Shown: piece by piece, positions 9,307-22,873 of the stretch
How positions within the stretch are numbered: the first letter of the stretch is position 1
How the letters are laid out: each line of letters begins with the position of its first letter
Origin: Nomia melanderi
Lineage: Eukaryota > Arthropoda > Insecta > Hymenoptera > Halictidae
Assembly (NCBI RefSeq): GCF_051020985.1
Contig: NW_027475138.1
Coordinates: 3,162,001 to 3,226,000 of the forward strand
Length of the DNA: 64,000 bases
Direction of reading: 5' to 3'
The notes under the pieces: model-generated
Seen by the model: the letters and a program-made list of their open reading frames with translations, nothing else
Databases searched by the model: none
What the model was told of the DNA's origin: nothing
Translations under genes and position numbers: made by a program

Positions 9307-11150
9307 GATATCTCGGGTGCTATTAGAGATAGCGCAATAAACGAAACTGAATTATCTGCAGGAGGCCCTGGCGCATGAATCTGTGCAGCGGGAACGACCG
9401 CGGACCACCAGGGGCCGAGAAAACCACCGTCTCATGGGGCCGGACACTCTGGGTCAGCGAAAAATCCAATATATATGTGGTGACATCTCGGGTGCTATTA
9501 CAGATAGCGCAATAAATCAAAGTGCATTGTCTGTAGGAGGCCCTGGCGCATGAATCTGTGCAGCGGGAACGACCTCGGACCACCAGGGGCCGATAAAACT
9601 ACAGTCTCATGCGGCCGGACACTCAGGGTCTGGGGAAAATCCAATATATATCTGGTGATATCTCCGGTCCTATTACAGATAGCGAAATAAATCAAAGTGC
9701 ATTGTCTGTAGGAGGCCCTGGCGCATGAATCTGTGCAGCGGGAACGACCTCAGACCACCAGGGGCCGAGGAAACCACAGTCTCATGGGGCCGGACCCTCA
9801 GGGTCAGGGAAAAATCCAATATATATCTGGTGATATCTTGGGTGCTATTAGATATAGCGCAATAAACCAAAGTGAATTATCTGCAGGAGGCCCTGGCGCA
9901 TGAATCGGTGCAACGGGAACGACCTCGGACCACCAGGGGCCGAAAAATCCACAGTCTCATGGGGCCGGACACTCAGGGTCAGGGAAAAATCCAATATATA
10001 TCTGGTGATATCTTCGGTGCTATTAGAGATAGCGTAATAAACCAAAGTGAATTATCTGCAGGAGGCCCTGCCGCAAGTATCTGCGCAGCGGGAACGACCT
10101 CGGACCACCAGGGGCCGAGACAACAACCGTCTCATGGGGCCGGACACTCAGGGTCAGGGAAAAATCCAATATATATCTGGTGATATCTTGGGTGCTATTA
10201 GAGATAGCGCAATAAATAAAAGTGAGTTATCTGCAGGAGGCCCTGGCGCCTGAAGCTGGGCAGCGGGAACGACCTCGGACCACCAGGGGCCGAGAAAACC
10301 ACAGACTCATGGGGCCGGACACTCAGGGTCAGGGGAAAATCCAATATATATCTGGTGATATCTCGGGTGCTGTTAGAGATAGCGCAATAAACCAAAGTGA
10401 ATTATCTGCAGGAGGCCCTGGCGGATGAATCTGTGCAGCGGGAACGACCTCGGACCACCAGGGTCCGAGAAAACCACCGTCTCATGGGGCCGCACACTCA
10501 GGGTCAGTGAAAAATCCAATATATATCTGGTGATATCTCGGGTGCTATTACAGATAGCGCAATAAGTCAAAGTGCATTGTCTGTAGGAGGCCCTGGCGCA
10601 TGAATCTGTGAAGCGGCAACGGCCTCGGACCACCAGGGGCCGAGAAAACCACAGTCTCATGGGGCCGGACACTCAGGGTCAGGGGAAAATCCAGTTTATA
10701 TCTGGTGATATCTCGGGTGCTATTAGAGATAGCGCAATAAACCTAAGTGAATTCTCTGCAGGAGGCCCTGGCGCATGAATCTGTGCAGCGGGAACGACCT
10801 CGGACCACCAGGGGCCGAAAAAACCACAGTCTCATGGGGCCGGACACTCAGGGTCAGGGGAAAATCCAGTATATATCTGTTGATATCTCGGGTGCTATTA
10901 GAGATAGCGCAATAAACCAAAGTGAATTATCTGCAGCAGGCCCTGGCGCATGAATCTGTGCAACGGTAACGACCTCGGACCACCAGGGGTCGAAAAAACA
11001 ACAGTCTCATGGGGCCCGACACTCAGGGTCAGGGAAAAATCCAATATATATCTGGTGATATCTCGGGTGCTATTACAGATAGCGCAATAAATCAAAGTGC
11101 ATTGTCTGTAGGAGGCCCTGGCGCATGAATCTGTGCAGCGGGAACGGCCT
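9307..11150. repeat. Duplicated ~10.5-monomer block, copy 2
   Basis: Second copy of the 5,105-6,950 block, offset 4,202 bp. It differs by a few substitutions: GAGACAAC instead of GAGACATC near 10,118; AATAAATAAAAG instead of AATAAACCAAAG near 10,213; and GGCGGATG near 10,433. Its right half was then duplicated again; see 9,900-12,460. Confidence 0.9.
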
Positions 11151-12460
11151 CGGACCACCAGGGGCCGAGAAAACCACAGTCTCATGGGGCCGGACACTCA
11201 GGGTCAGGGGACAATCCAGTTTATATCTGGTGATATCTCGGGTGCTGTTAGAGATAGCGCAATAAACCAAAGTGAATTATCTGCAGGAGGCCCTGGCGGA
11301 TGAATCGGTGCAACGGGAACGACCTCGGACCACCAGGGGCCGAAAAATCCACAGTCTCATGGGGCCGGACACTCAGGGTCAGGGAAAAATCCAATATATA
11401 TCTGGTGATATCTTCGGTGCTATTAGAGATAGCGTAATAAACCAAAGTGAATTATCTGCAGGAGGCCCTGCCGCAAGTATCTGCGCAGCGGGAACGACCT
11501 CGGACCACCAGGGGCCGAGACAACAACCGTCTCATGGGGCCGGACACTCAGGGTCAGGGAAAAATCCAATATATATCTGGTGATATCTTGGGTGCTATTA
11601 GAGATAGCGCAATAAATAAAAGTGAGTTATCTGCAGGAGGCCCTGGCGCCTGAAGCTGGGCAGCGGGAACGACCTCGGACCACCAGGGGCCGAGAAAACC
11701 ACAGTCTCATGGGGCCGGACACTCAGGGTCAGGGGAAAATCCAATATATATCTGGTGATATCTCGGGTGCTGTTAGAGATAGCGCAATAAACCAAAGTGA
11801 ATTATCTGCAGGAGGCCCTGGCGGATGAATCTGTGCAGCGGGAACGACCTCGGACCACCAGGGTCCGAGAAAACCACCGTCTCATGGGGCCGCACACTCA
11901 GGGTCAGTGAAAAATCCAATATATATCTGGTGATATCTCGGGTGCTATTACAGATAGCGCAATAAGTCAAAGTGCATTGTCTGTAGGAGGCCCTGGCGCA
12001 TGAATCTGTGAAGCGGCAACGGCCTCGGACCACCAGGGGCCGAGAAAACCACAGTCTCATGGGGCCGGACACTCAGGGTCAGGGGAAAATCCAGTTTATA
12101 TCTGGTGATATCTCGGGTGCTATTAGAGATAGCGCAATAAACCAAAGTGAATTCTCTGCAGGAGGCCCTGGCGCATGAATCTGTGCAGCGGGAACGACCT
12201 CGGACCACCAGGGGCCGAAAAAACCACAGTCTCATGGGGCCGGCACTCAGGGTCAGGGGAAAATCCAGTATATATCTGTTGATATCTCGGGTGCTATTAG
12301 AGATAGCGCAATAAACCAAAGTGAATTATCTGCAGCAGGCCCTGGCGCATGAATCTGTGCAACGGTAACGACCTCGGACCACCAGGGGTCGAAAAAACAA
12401 CAGTCTCATGGGGCCCGACACTCAGGGTCAGGGAAAAATCCAATATATATCTGGTGATAT
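9900..12460. repeat. Eight-monomer tandem duplication (1,400-bp offset)
   Basis: Sequence from about 9,900 to 11,060 recurs from about 11,300 to 12,460 at an offset of 1,400 bp (8 x 175, one base less after a deletion near 12,243). Private tags shared by both copies include CTGCAGCAGGCC (10,932 and 12,331) and GGGGCCCGACAC. The fusion point between copies falls within bases 11,300-11,306. Immediately upstream, 11,150-11,235 is itself a patchwork of neighbouring monomers. Confidence 0.85.
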
Positions 12461-13346
12461 CTCGGGTGCTATTACAGATAGCGCAATAAGTCAAAGTGCA
12501 TTGTCTGTAGGAGGCCCTGGCGCATGAATCTGTGAAGCGGCAACGGCCTCGGACCACCAGGGGCCGAGAAAACCACAGTCTCATGGGGCCGGACACTCAG
12601 GGTCAGGGGAAAATCCAGTTTATATCTGGTGATATCTCGGGTGCTATTAGAGATAGCGCAATAAACCAAAGTGAATTCTCTGCAGGAGGCCCTGGCGCAT
12701 GAATCTGTGCAGCGGGAACGACCTCGGACCACCAGGGGCCGAAAAAACCACAGTCTCATGGGGCCGGACACTCAGGGTCAGGGGAAAATCCAGTATATAT
12801 CTGTTGATATCTCGGGTGCTATTAGAGATAGCGCAATAAACCAAAGTGAATTATCTGCAGGAGGCCCTGGCGCATGAATCTGTGCAACGGTAACGACCTC
12901 GGACCACCAGGGGTCGAAAAAACAACAGTCTCATGGGGCCGGACACTCAGGGCCAGGGAAAAATCCAATATATATCTGGTGATATCTCGGGTGCTATTAC
13001 AGATAGCGCAATAAATCAAAGTGCATTGTCTGTAGGAGGCCCTGGCGCATGAATCTGTGCAGCGGGAACGGCCTCGGACCACCAGGGGCCGAGAAAACCA
13101 CAGTCTCATGGGGCCGGACACTCAGGGTCAGGGGAAAATCCAGTTTATATCTGGTGATATCTCGGGTGCTATTAGAGATAGCGCAATAAACCAAAGTGAA
13201 TTCTCTGCAGGAGGCCCTGGCGCATGAATCTGTGCAGCGGGAACGACCTCGGACCACCAGGGGCCGAAAAAACCACAGTCTCATGGGGCCGGACACTCAG
13301 GGTCAGGGGAAAATCCAGTATATATCTGTTGATATCTCGGGTGCTA
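11948..13346. repeat. Three-monomer tandem repeat (~525 bp), 2.7 copies
   Basis: A trimer is repeated at 11,948, 12,472 and 12,997 (offsets 524 and 525). Each holds a unit ending CCAGTTTATATC, a unit with GAATTCTCTGCAGG and GGCCGAAAAAACC, and a unit with CTGTTGATATC, GGTAACGACC and GGTCGAAAAAAC. The first two copies also share GTGAAGCGGCAACGG, which the third lacks. The 1-bp offset difference is a deletion near 12,243. Confidence 0.85.
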
Positions 13347-13695
13347 TTAGAGATAGCGCAATAAACCAAAGTGAATTATCTGCACGAGGCCCTGGCGCAT
13401 GAATCTGTGCAGCGGGAACGACCTCGGACCACCAGGGGCCGAGAAAACCACCGTCTCATGGGGCCGGACACTCAGGGTCAGGGAAAAATCCAATATATAT
13501 CTGGTGATATCTCGGGTGCTATTACAGATAGCGCAATAAATCAAAGTGCATTGTCTGTAGGAGGCCCTGTCGCATGAATCTGTGCAGCGGGAACGACCTC
13601 GGACCACCAGGGGCCGAGAAAACCACAGTCTCATGGGGCGGACACTCAGGGTCAGGGGAAAATCCAATATATATCTGGTGATATCTCGGGTGCTA

Positions 13696-15096
13696 TTAGA
13701 GATAGCGCAATAAACCATTGTGAATTATCTGCAGGAGGCCCTGGCGCATGAATGTGTGCAGCGGGAACGACCTCGGACCATCAGGGGCCGAGAAAACCGC
13801 TGTCTCATGGGGCCGGACACTCAGGGTCAGGGAAAAATCCAATATATATCTGTTGATATCTCGGGCGCTATTAGAGATAGCGCAATAAACCAAAGTGAAT
13901 TATCTGCAGGAGGCCCTGGCGCATGAATCTGTGCAGCGGGAACGACCTCGGACCACCAGGGGCCGAGAAAACCACCGTCTCATGGGGCCGGACACTCAGG
14001 GTCAGGGAAAAATCCAATATATATCTGGTGATATCTCGGGTGCTATTACAGATAGCGAAATAAATCAAAGTGCATTGTCTGTAGGAGGCCCTGGCGCATG
14101 AATCTGTGCAGCGGGAACGACCTCGGACCACCAGAGGCCGAGGAAACCACAGTCTCATGGGGCCGGACACTCAGGGTCAGGGAAAAATCCAATATATATC
14201 TGGTGATATCTTGGGTGCTATTACAGATAGAGCAATAAATCATAGTGCATTGTCTGTAGGAGGCCCTGGCGCATGAATGTGTGCAGCGGGAACAACCTGG
14301 GACCACCAGGGGCCGAGAAAACCACAGTCTCATGGGGCCGGACACTCAGGGTCAGGGCAAAATCCAATATATATCTGGTGATATCTCGGGTGCTATTAGA
14401 GATAGCGCAATAAACCATAGTGAATTATCTGCAGGAGGCCCTGGCGCATGAATGTGTGCAGCGGGAACGACCTCGGACCACCAGGGGCCGAGAAAACCGC
14501 AGTCTCATGGGGCCGGACACTCAGGGTCAGGGAAAAATCCAATATATATCTGTTGATATCTCGGGCGCTATTAGAGATAGCGCAATAAACCAAAGTGAAT
14601 TATCTGCAGGAGGCCCTGGCGCATGAATCTGTGCAGCGGGAACGACCTCGGACCACCAGGGGCCGAGAAAACCACCGTCTCATGTGGCCGGACACTCAGG
14701 GTCAGGGAAAAATCCAATATATATCTGGTGATATCTCGGGTGCTATTAGAGATAGCGCAATAAACCAAAGTGAGTTATCTGCAGGAGGCCCTGGCGCCTG
14801 AAGCTGTGCAGCGGGAACGACCTCGGACCACCAGGGGCCGAGGAAAGCACCGTCTCGAGGGGGCCGGACACTCTGGGCCAGGGAAAAATCCAATATATAT
14901 GTGGTGATATCTCGGGTGCTATTACAGATAACGCAATAAATCAAAGTGCATTGTCTGTAGGAGGCCCTGGCGCATGAATCTGTGCAGCGGGAACGACCTA
15001 GGACCACCAGGGGCCGAGAAAACCACAGTCTCATGGGGCCGGACACTCAGGGTCAGCGGAAAATCCAATATATATCTGGTGATATCTCGGGTGCAA
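13696..15096. repeat. Paralogous copies of the 7.0-7.7 kb segment
   Basis: Two related segments lie in tandem. 13,696-14,100 and 14,396-15,046 both resemble 7,047-7,650, sharing GAATGTGTGCAGCGGG, AACCGC(A/T)GTCTC and CTGTTGATATC. The second also carries the XhoI-tagged monomer (14854-14859) with GAGGAAAGCACC and GGGCCAGGG. The distance of 700 bp between them equals four monomers. Confidence 0.8.
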
Positions 15097-16496
15097 TTAA
15101 GGATAGCGCAATAAACTAAAGTGAATTATCTGCAGGAGGCCCTGGCGCATGAATGTGTGCAGCGGGAACGACCTCGGACCACCAGGGGCCGACAAAACCG
15201 CAATCTCATGGGGCCGGACACTCAGGGTCAGGGAAAAATCCAATATATATCTGGTGATATCTCGGGTGCTATTAGAGATAGCGCAATAAATCAAAGTGCA
15301 TTGTCTGTAGGAGGCCCTGGCGCATGAATCTGTGCAGCGGGAACGACCTCGGAACACCAGGGGCCGAGAAAACCACCGTCTCATGGGGCAGGACACTCAG
15401 GGTCAGTGAAAAATCCAATATATATCTGGTGATATCTCGGGTGCTATTACAGATAGCGCAATAAATCATAGTGCATTGTCTGTAGGAGGCCCTGGCGCAT
15501 GAATCTGGCCAGCGGGAACGACCTCGGACCACCAGCGGCCGAGAAAACCACCGTCTCATGGGGCCGGACACTCAGGGTCGGGGAAAAATCCAATATATAT
15601 CTGGTGATATCTCGGGAGCTATTAGAGATAGCGCAATAAACCAAAGTGAATTGTCTGCAGGAGGCCCTGGCGCATGAATCTGTGCAGCGGGAACGATCTC
15701 GGACCATCAGGGGCCGAGACATCCACCGTCTCATGGGGCCGGACACTCAGGGTCAGGGAAAAATCCAATATATATCTGGTGATATCTCGGGTGCTATTAC
15801 AGATAGCGCAATAAATCAAAGTGCATTGTCTGTAGGAGGCCCTGGCGCATGAATGTGTGCAGCGGGAACGACCTCGGACCACCAGGGGCCGAGAAAACCG
15901 CAGTCTCATGGGGCCGGACACTCAGGGTCAGGGAAAAATCCAATATATATCTGGTGATATCTCGGGCGCTATTAGAGATAGCGCAATAAGCCAAAGGGAA
16001 TTATCTGCAGGAGGCCCTGGCGCATGAATCTGTGCAGCGGGAACGACCTCGGACCACCAGGGGCCGAGAAAAGCACAGTCTCATGGGGCCGGACTCTCAG
16101 GGTCAGGGTAAAATCCAATATACATCTGGTGATATCTCGGGTGCTATTAGAGATAGCGCAATAAACCAAAGTGAATTATCTGCAGGAGGCCCTGGCGCAT
16201 GAATCTGTGCAGCGGGAACGACCTCGGACCACCAGGGGCCGAGAAAACGACCGTCTCATGGGGCCGGACACTCAGGGTCAGTGAAAAATCCAATATATAT
16301 CTGGTGATATCTCCGGTCCTATTACAGATAGCGAAATAAATCAAAGTGCATTGTCTGTAGGAGGCCCTGGCGCATGAATCTGTGCAGCGGGAACGACCTC
16401 GGACCACCAGAGGCCGAGGAAACCACAGTCTCATGGGGCCGGACACTCAGGGTCAGGGAAAAATCCAATATATATCTGGTGATATCTTGGGTGCTA
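15097..16496. repeat. Mosaic satellite stretch holding copy 2 of the 396-870 block
   Basis: About eight monomers. 15,097-15,327 resembles 8,798-9,028. 15,447-15,921 is the second copy of the 396-870 three-monomer block. The unit ending near 16,320 carries TCTCCGGTCC, a tag also present at 5,460 and 9,661. No non-satellite sequence is present. Confidence 0.85.
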
Positions 16497-17096
16497 TTAG
16501 ATATGGCGCAATAAACCAAAGTGAATTATCTGCAGGAGGCCCTGGCGCATGAATCTGTGCAACGGGAACGACCTCGGACCACCAGGGGCCGAAAAATCTA
16601 CAGTCTCATGGGGCCGGACACTCAGGGTCAGGGAGAAATTCAATATATATCTGGTGATATCTTGGGTGCTATTAGAGATAGCGCAATAAACCAAAGTGAG
16701 TTATCTGCAGGAGGCCCTGGCGCATGAATCTGTGCAAGGGGAACGACCTCGGACCACCAGGGGCCGAAAAAACCACAGTCTCATGGGGCCGGACACTCAG
16801 GGTCAAGGAAAAATCCAATATATATCTGGTGATATCTCGGGTGCTATTACAGATAGCGCAATAAATCAAAGTGCATTGTCTGTAGGAGGCCCTGGCGCAT
16901 GAATCTGTGCAGCGGGAACGACCTCGGACCACCAGGGGCCGTGAAAACCACAGTCTCATGGGGCCGGACACTCAGGGTCAGGGGAAAATCCAATATATAT
17001 CTGGTGATATCTCGGGTGCTATTACAGATAGCGCAATAAATCAAAGGGCATTGTCTGTAGGAGGCCCTGGCGCATGAACCTGTGCAGCGGCAACGA
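16497..17096. repeat. Block X, copy 1 (match at 24,902)
   Basis: Matches 24,902-25,501 at an offset of 8,405 bp (48 monomers plus 5). Shared tags are TTAGATATGGCGC, GGCCGAAAAATCTACAG, a GAAATTCAATAT stretch, GGTCAAGGAAAAATCC and GGCCGTGAAAACC. Both copies lead straight into the 1-bp-deletion monomer that starts the 15-monomer block. Confidence 0.85.
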
Positions 17097-19724
17097 CCTC
17101 AACCACCAGGGGCCGAGAAAACCACAGTCTCATGGGGCCGGACACTCAGGGTCAGGGGAAAATCCAATATATATCTGGTGATATCTCGGGTGCTATTACA
17201 GATAGCGCAATAAATCAAAGTACATTGTCTGTAGGAGGCCATGGTGCATGAATCTGTGCAGCGGGAACGACCTCGGACCCCCAGGGGCCGAGTCAACCAC
17301 CGTCTCATGGGGCCGGACACTCAGGGTCTGGGAAAAATCCAATATATATCCGGTGATATCTCGGGTGCTATTACAGATAGCGCAATAAATCAAAGTGCAT
17401 CGTCTGTAGGAGGCCCTGGCGCATGAATCTGTGCAACGGGAACGACCTCGGACCACCAGGGGCCGAGAAAACCACAGTCTCATGGGGCCGGACAATCAGG
17501 GTCAGGGAAAAATCCAATATATATATATCTGGTGATATCTCGGGTGCTATTACAGATAGAGCAATAAATCAAAGTGCATTGTCTGTAGGAGGCCCTGGCG
17601 CATGAATCTGTGCAGCGGGAACAACCGCGGACCACCAGGGGCCGAGAAAACCACAGTCTCATGGGGCCGGACACTCAGGGTCAGGGCAAAATCCAATATA
17701 TATCTGGTGATATCTCGGGTGCTATTAGAGATAGCGCAATAAACCATAGTGAATTATCTGCAGGAGGCCCTGGCGCATGAATGTGTGCAGCGGGAACGAC
17801 CTCGGACCACCAGGGGCCGAGAAAACCGCAGTCTCATGGGGCCGGACACTCAGGGTCAGGGTAAAATCCAATATATATCTGGTGATATCTCGGGTGCTAT
17901 AACAGATAGCGCAATAAATCAAAGTGCATTGTCTGTAGGAGGCCCTGGCGCATGAATCTGTGCAGCGGGAACAACCTCGGACCACCAGGGGCCGAGAAAA
18001 CCACAGTCTCATGGGGCCGGACACTCAGGGTCAGGGGAAAATCCAATATATATCTGGTGATATCTCGGGTGCTATTACAGATAGAGCAATAAATCAAAGT
18101 GCATTGTCTGTAGGAGGCCCTGGCGCATGAATGTGTGCAGCGGGAACGACCTCGGACCACCAGGGGCCGAGAAAACCGCAGTCTCATGGGGCCGGACACT
18201 CAGGGTCAGGGAAAAATCCAATATATATCTGGTGATATCTCGGGCGCTATTAGAGATAGCGCAATAAGCCAAAGGGAATTATCTGCAGGCGGTCCTGGCG
18301 CATGAATCTGTGCAGCGGGAACGATCTCGGACCATCAGGGGCCGAGACATCCACCGTCTCATGGGGCCCGACACTCAGGGTCAGGGAAAAATCCAATATA
18401 TATCTGGTGATATCTCGGGTGCTATTACAGATAGCGCAATAAATCAAAGTGCATTGTCTGTAGGAGGCCCTGGCGCATGAATCTGTGCAGCGGGAACGAC
18501 CTCGGACCACCAGGGGCCGAGAAAACCACAGTCTCATGGGGCCGGACACTAAGGGTCAGGGGAAAATCCAATATATATCTGGTGATATCTCGGGTGCTAT
18601 TACAGATAGAGCAATAAATCAAAGTGCATTGTCTGTAGGAGGCCCTGGCGCATGAATGTGTGCAACGGGAACGACCCCGGACCACCAGGGGCCGAGAAAA
18701 CCACAGTCTCATGCGGCCGGACACTCAGGGTCACGGGAAAATCCAATATAGATCTGGTGATATCTCGGGTGCTATTACAGATAGCGAAATAGATCAAAGT
18801 GCATTGTCTGTAGGAGGCCCTGGCGCATGAGTCTGTGCAGCGGGAACGACCTCGGACCACCAGAGGCCGAGGAAACCACAGTCTCATGGGGCCGGACACT
18901 CAGGGTCAGGGAAAAATCCAATATATATCTGGTGATATCTTGGGTGCTATTAGATATGGCGCAATAAACCAAAGTGAATTATCTGCAGGAGGCCCTGGCG
19001 CATGAATCTGTGCAACGGGAACGACCTCGGACCACCAGGGGCCGAAAAAACCACAGTCTCATGGGGCCGGACACTCAGGGTCAAGGAAAAATCCAATATA
19101 GATCTGGTGATATCTCGGGTGCTATAACAGATAGCGCAATAAACCAAAGTGAATTATCTGCAGGAGGCCCTGGCGCATGAATCTCTGCAACGGGAACGAC
19201 CTCGGACCACCAGGGGCCGAGAAAACCACAGTCTCATGGGGCCGGACACTCAGGGTCAGGGGAAAATCCAATATAGATCTGGTGATATCTCGGGCGCTAT
19301 TACAGATAGCACAATAAATCAAAGTGCATTACCTGTAGGAGGCCCTGGCGCATGAATCTGTGCAGCGGGGACGTCCTCGGACCGCCAGGGGCCAAGACAA
19401 CGACCGTCTCATGGGGCCGGACACTCAGGGTCAGGGTAAAATCCAATATATATCTGGTGATATGTCGGGTGCTATTACAGATAGCGCAATAAATCAAAGT
19501 GCATTGTCTGTAGGAGGTCCTGGCGCATGAATCTGTGCAGCGGGAACGATCTCGGACCACCAGGGGCCGTGAAAACCACAGTCTCATGGGGCCGGACACT
19601 CAGGGTCAGGGGAAAATCCAATATATATCTGGTGATATCTCGGGTGCTATTACAGATAGCGCAATAAATCAAAGGGCATTGTCTGTAGGAGGCCCTGGCG
19701 CATGAACCTGTGCAGCGGCAACGA
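17097..19724. repeat. Fifteen-monomer HOR block (2,628 bp), copy 1
   Basis: The block begins at a monomer with a 1-bp deletion, CCTCAACC (17,097-17,104), followed by tags CCATGGTGCATGAATC and CCCCCAGGGGCCGAGTCAACC. The same set recurs at 19,725, 22,874 and 25,502, so it delimits two intervals of exactly 2,628 bp. Inside, 17,480-18,950 matches 23,432-24,902 (offset 5,952) almost base for base, including a 12-bp AT run and GGACACTAAGGGTC. Relative to copy 2, this copy lacks one monomer near 17,430 and has one more near 19,150. Confidence 0.88.
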
Positions 19725-22700
19725 CCTCAACCACCAGGGGCCGAGAAAACCACAGTCTCATGGGGCCGGACACTCAGGGTCAGGGGAAAATCCAATATAT
19801 ATCTGGTGATATCTCGGGTGCTATTACAGATAGCGCAATAAATCAAAGTACATTGTCTGTAGGAGGCCATGGTGCATGAATCTGTGCAGCGGGAACGACC
19901 TCGGACCCCCAGGGGCCGAGTCAACCACCGTCTCATGGGGCCGGACACTCAGGGTCTGGGAAAAATCCAATATATATCCGGTGATATCTCGGGTGCTATT
20001 ACAGATAGCGCAATAAATCAAAGTGCATCGTCTGTAGGAGGCCCTGGCGCATGAATCTGTGCAGCGGGAACGACCTCGGGCCACCAGGGGCCGAGAAAAC
20101 CACAGTCTCATGGGGCCGGACTCTCAGGGTCAGGGGAAAATCCAATATATATCTGGTGATATCTCGGGTGCTATTAGAGATAGCGCAATAAACCAAAGTG
20201 AATTATCTGCAGGAGGCCCTGGCGCATGCATCTGTGCAGCGGGATCGACCTCGGACCACCAGGGGCCGAGAAAACCACCGTCTCATGGGGCTGGACACTC
20301 AGGGTGAGGGAAATATCCAATATATATCTGGTGATATCTCGGGTGCTATTACAGATAGCGCATTAAATCAAAGTGCATTGTCTGTAGGAGGCCCTGGCGC
20401 ATGAACCTGTGCAGCGGGAACGACCTCGGACCACCAGGGGCCGAGAAAACGACCGTCTCATGGGGCCGGACGCTCAGGGTCAGTGAAAAATCCAATATAT
20501 ATCTGGTGATATCTCGGGTGCTATTACAGATAGCGCAATAAATCAAAGGGCATTGTCTGTAGGAGGCCCTGGCGCATGAATCTATGCAGCGGGAACGACC
20601 TCGGACCACCAGGGGCCGAGACAACCACCGTCTCAAGGGGCCGGACACTCAGGGTAAGGGTAAAATCCAATATATATCTGGTGATATCTCGGGTGCTATT
20701 ACAGATAGCGCAATAAATCAAAGTGCATTGTCTGTAGGAGGCCCTGGCGCATGAATCTGTGCAGCGGGAACGACATCGGACCACCAGGGGCCGAGAAAAC
20801 CACAGTCTCATGGGGCCGGATACTCAGGGTCAGGGGAAAATCCAATATAGATCTGGTGATATCTCGGGTGCTATTACAGATAGCGCAATGCATCAAAGTG
20901 CATTGTCTGTAGGAGGCCCTGGCGCATGAATCTGGCCAGCGGGAACGACCTCGGACCACCAGCGGCCGAGAGAACCACCGTCTCATGGGGCCGGACACTC
21001 ATGGTCGGGGAAAAATCCAATATATATCTGGCGATATCTCGGGTGCTATTAGAGATAGCGCAATAAACCAAAGTGAATTGTCTGCAGGAGGCCCTGGCGC
21101 ATGAATCTGTGCAGCGGGAACGATCTCGGACCATCAGGGGCCGAGACATCCACCGTCTCATGGGGCCGGACACTCAGGGTCAGGGAAAAATCCAATATAT
21201 ATCTGGTGATATCTCGGATGCTATTACTGATAGCGCAATAAATCAAAGTGCATTGTCTGTAGGAGGCCCTGGCGCATGAATGTGTGCAGCGGGAAAGACC
21301 TCGGACCACCAGGGGACGAGAAAACCGCAGTCTCATGGGGCCGGACACTCAGGGTCAGGGGAAAATCCAATATATATCTGGTGATATCTCGGGCGCTATT
21401 AGAGATAGCGCAATAAGCCAAAGGGAATTATCTGCAGGAGGCCCTGGCGCATGCATCTGTGCAGCGGGAACGACCTAGGACCACCAGGGGCCGAGAAAAC
21501 CACCGTCTCATGGGGCCGGACACTCAGGGTAAGGGAAAAATCCAATATATATCTGGTGATATCTCGGGTGCTATTAGAGATAGCGCAATAAACGAAAGTG
21601 AATTATCTGCAGGAGGCCCTGGCGCATGAATCTGTGCAGCGGGAACGACCGCGGACCACCAGGGGCCGAGAAAACCACCGTCTCATGGGGCCGGACACTC
21701 AGGGTCAGGGAAAAATCCAATATATATCTGGTGATATCTCGGGTGCTATTAGAGATAGCGCAATAAATCAAAGTGCATTGTCTGTAGGAGACCCTGGCGC
21801 ATGAACCTGTGCAGCGGGAACGACCTCGGACCACCAGGGGCCGAGAAAACGACCGTCTCATGGGGCCGGACGCTCAGGGTCAGTGAAAAATCCAATATAT
21901 ATCTGGTGATATCTCGGGTGCTATTAGAGATAGCGCAATAAACCAAAGTGAATTATCTGCAGGAGGCCCTGGCGCATGAATCTGTGCAACGGGAACGACC
22001 CCGGACCACCAGGGGCCGAGAAAACCACAGTCTCATGGGGCCGGACACTCAGGGTCAGGGGAAAATCCAATATAGATCTGGTGATATCTCGGGTGCTATT
22101 ACAGATAGCGCAATAAACCAAAGTGAATTATCTGCAGGAGGCCCTTGCGCATGAATCTGTGCAACGGGAACGTCCTCGGACCACCAGGGGCCGAGAAAGC
22201 CACAGTCTCATGGGGCCGGACACTCAGGGTCAGTGGAAAATCCAATATAGATCTGGTGATATCTCGGGTGCTATTACAGATAGCGCAATAAATCAAAGTG
22301 CATTACCTGTAGGAGGCCCTGGCGCATGAATATGTGCAGCGGGAACGACCTCGGACCACCAGGGGCCGAGAAAACCGCAGTCTCATGGGGCCGGACACTC
22401 AGGGTCAGGGAAAAATCCAATATATATCTGGTGATATCTCGGGTGCTATTACAGATAGAGCAATAAATCAAAGTGCATTGTCTGTAGGAGGCCCTGGCGC
22501 ATGAATGTGTGCAGCGGGAACGACCTCGGACCACCAGGGGCCGAGAAAACAGCAGTCTCATGGGGCCGGACACTCAGGGTCAGGGAAAAATCCAATATAT
22601 ATCTGGTGATATCTCGGGCGCTATTAGAGATAGCGCAATAAGCCAAAGGGAATTATCTGCAGGAGGCCCTGGCGCATGAATCAGTGCAGCGGGAACGATC

Positions 22701-22873
22701 TCGGACCATCAGGGGCCGAGACATCCACCGTCTCATGGGGCCGGACAGTCAGGGTCAGGGAAAAATCCAATATATATCTGGTGATATCTCGGGTGCTATT
22801 ACAGATAGCGCAATAAATCAAAGTGCATTGTCTGTAGGAGGCCCTGGCGCATGAACCTGTGCAGCGGCAACGA
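19725..22873. repeat. Mosaic spacer of 18 monomers between the two 15-monomer blocks
   Basis: It starts with the 1-bp-deletion monomer pair (19,725 to about 20,050), then a mixed series. 20,874-21,348 is the third copy of the 396-870 block. Units at 21,924-22,320 carry the BglII-creating TATAGATCTGG variant that dominates 26-30 kb. 22,449-22,860 resembles the interior of the flanking HOR blocks. All monomers are in phase. Confidence 0.82.
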
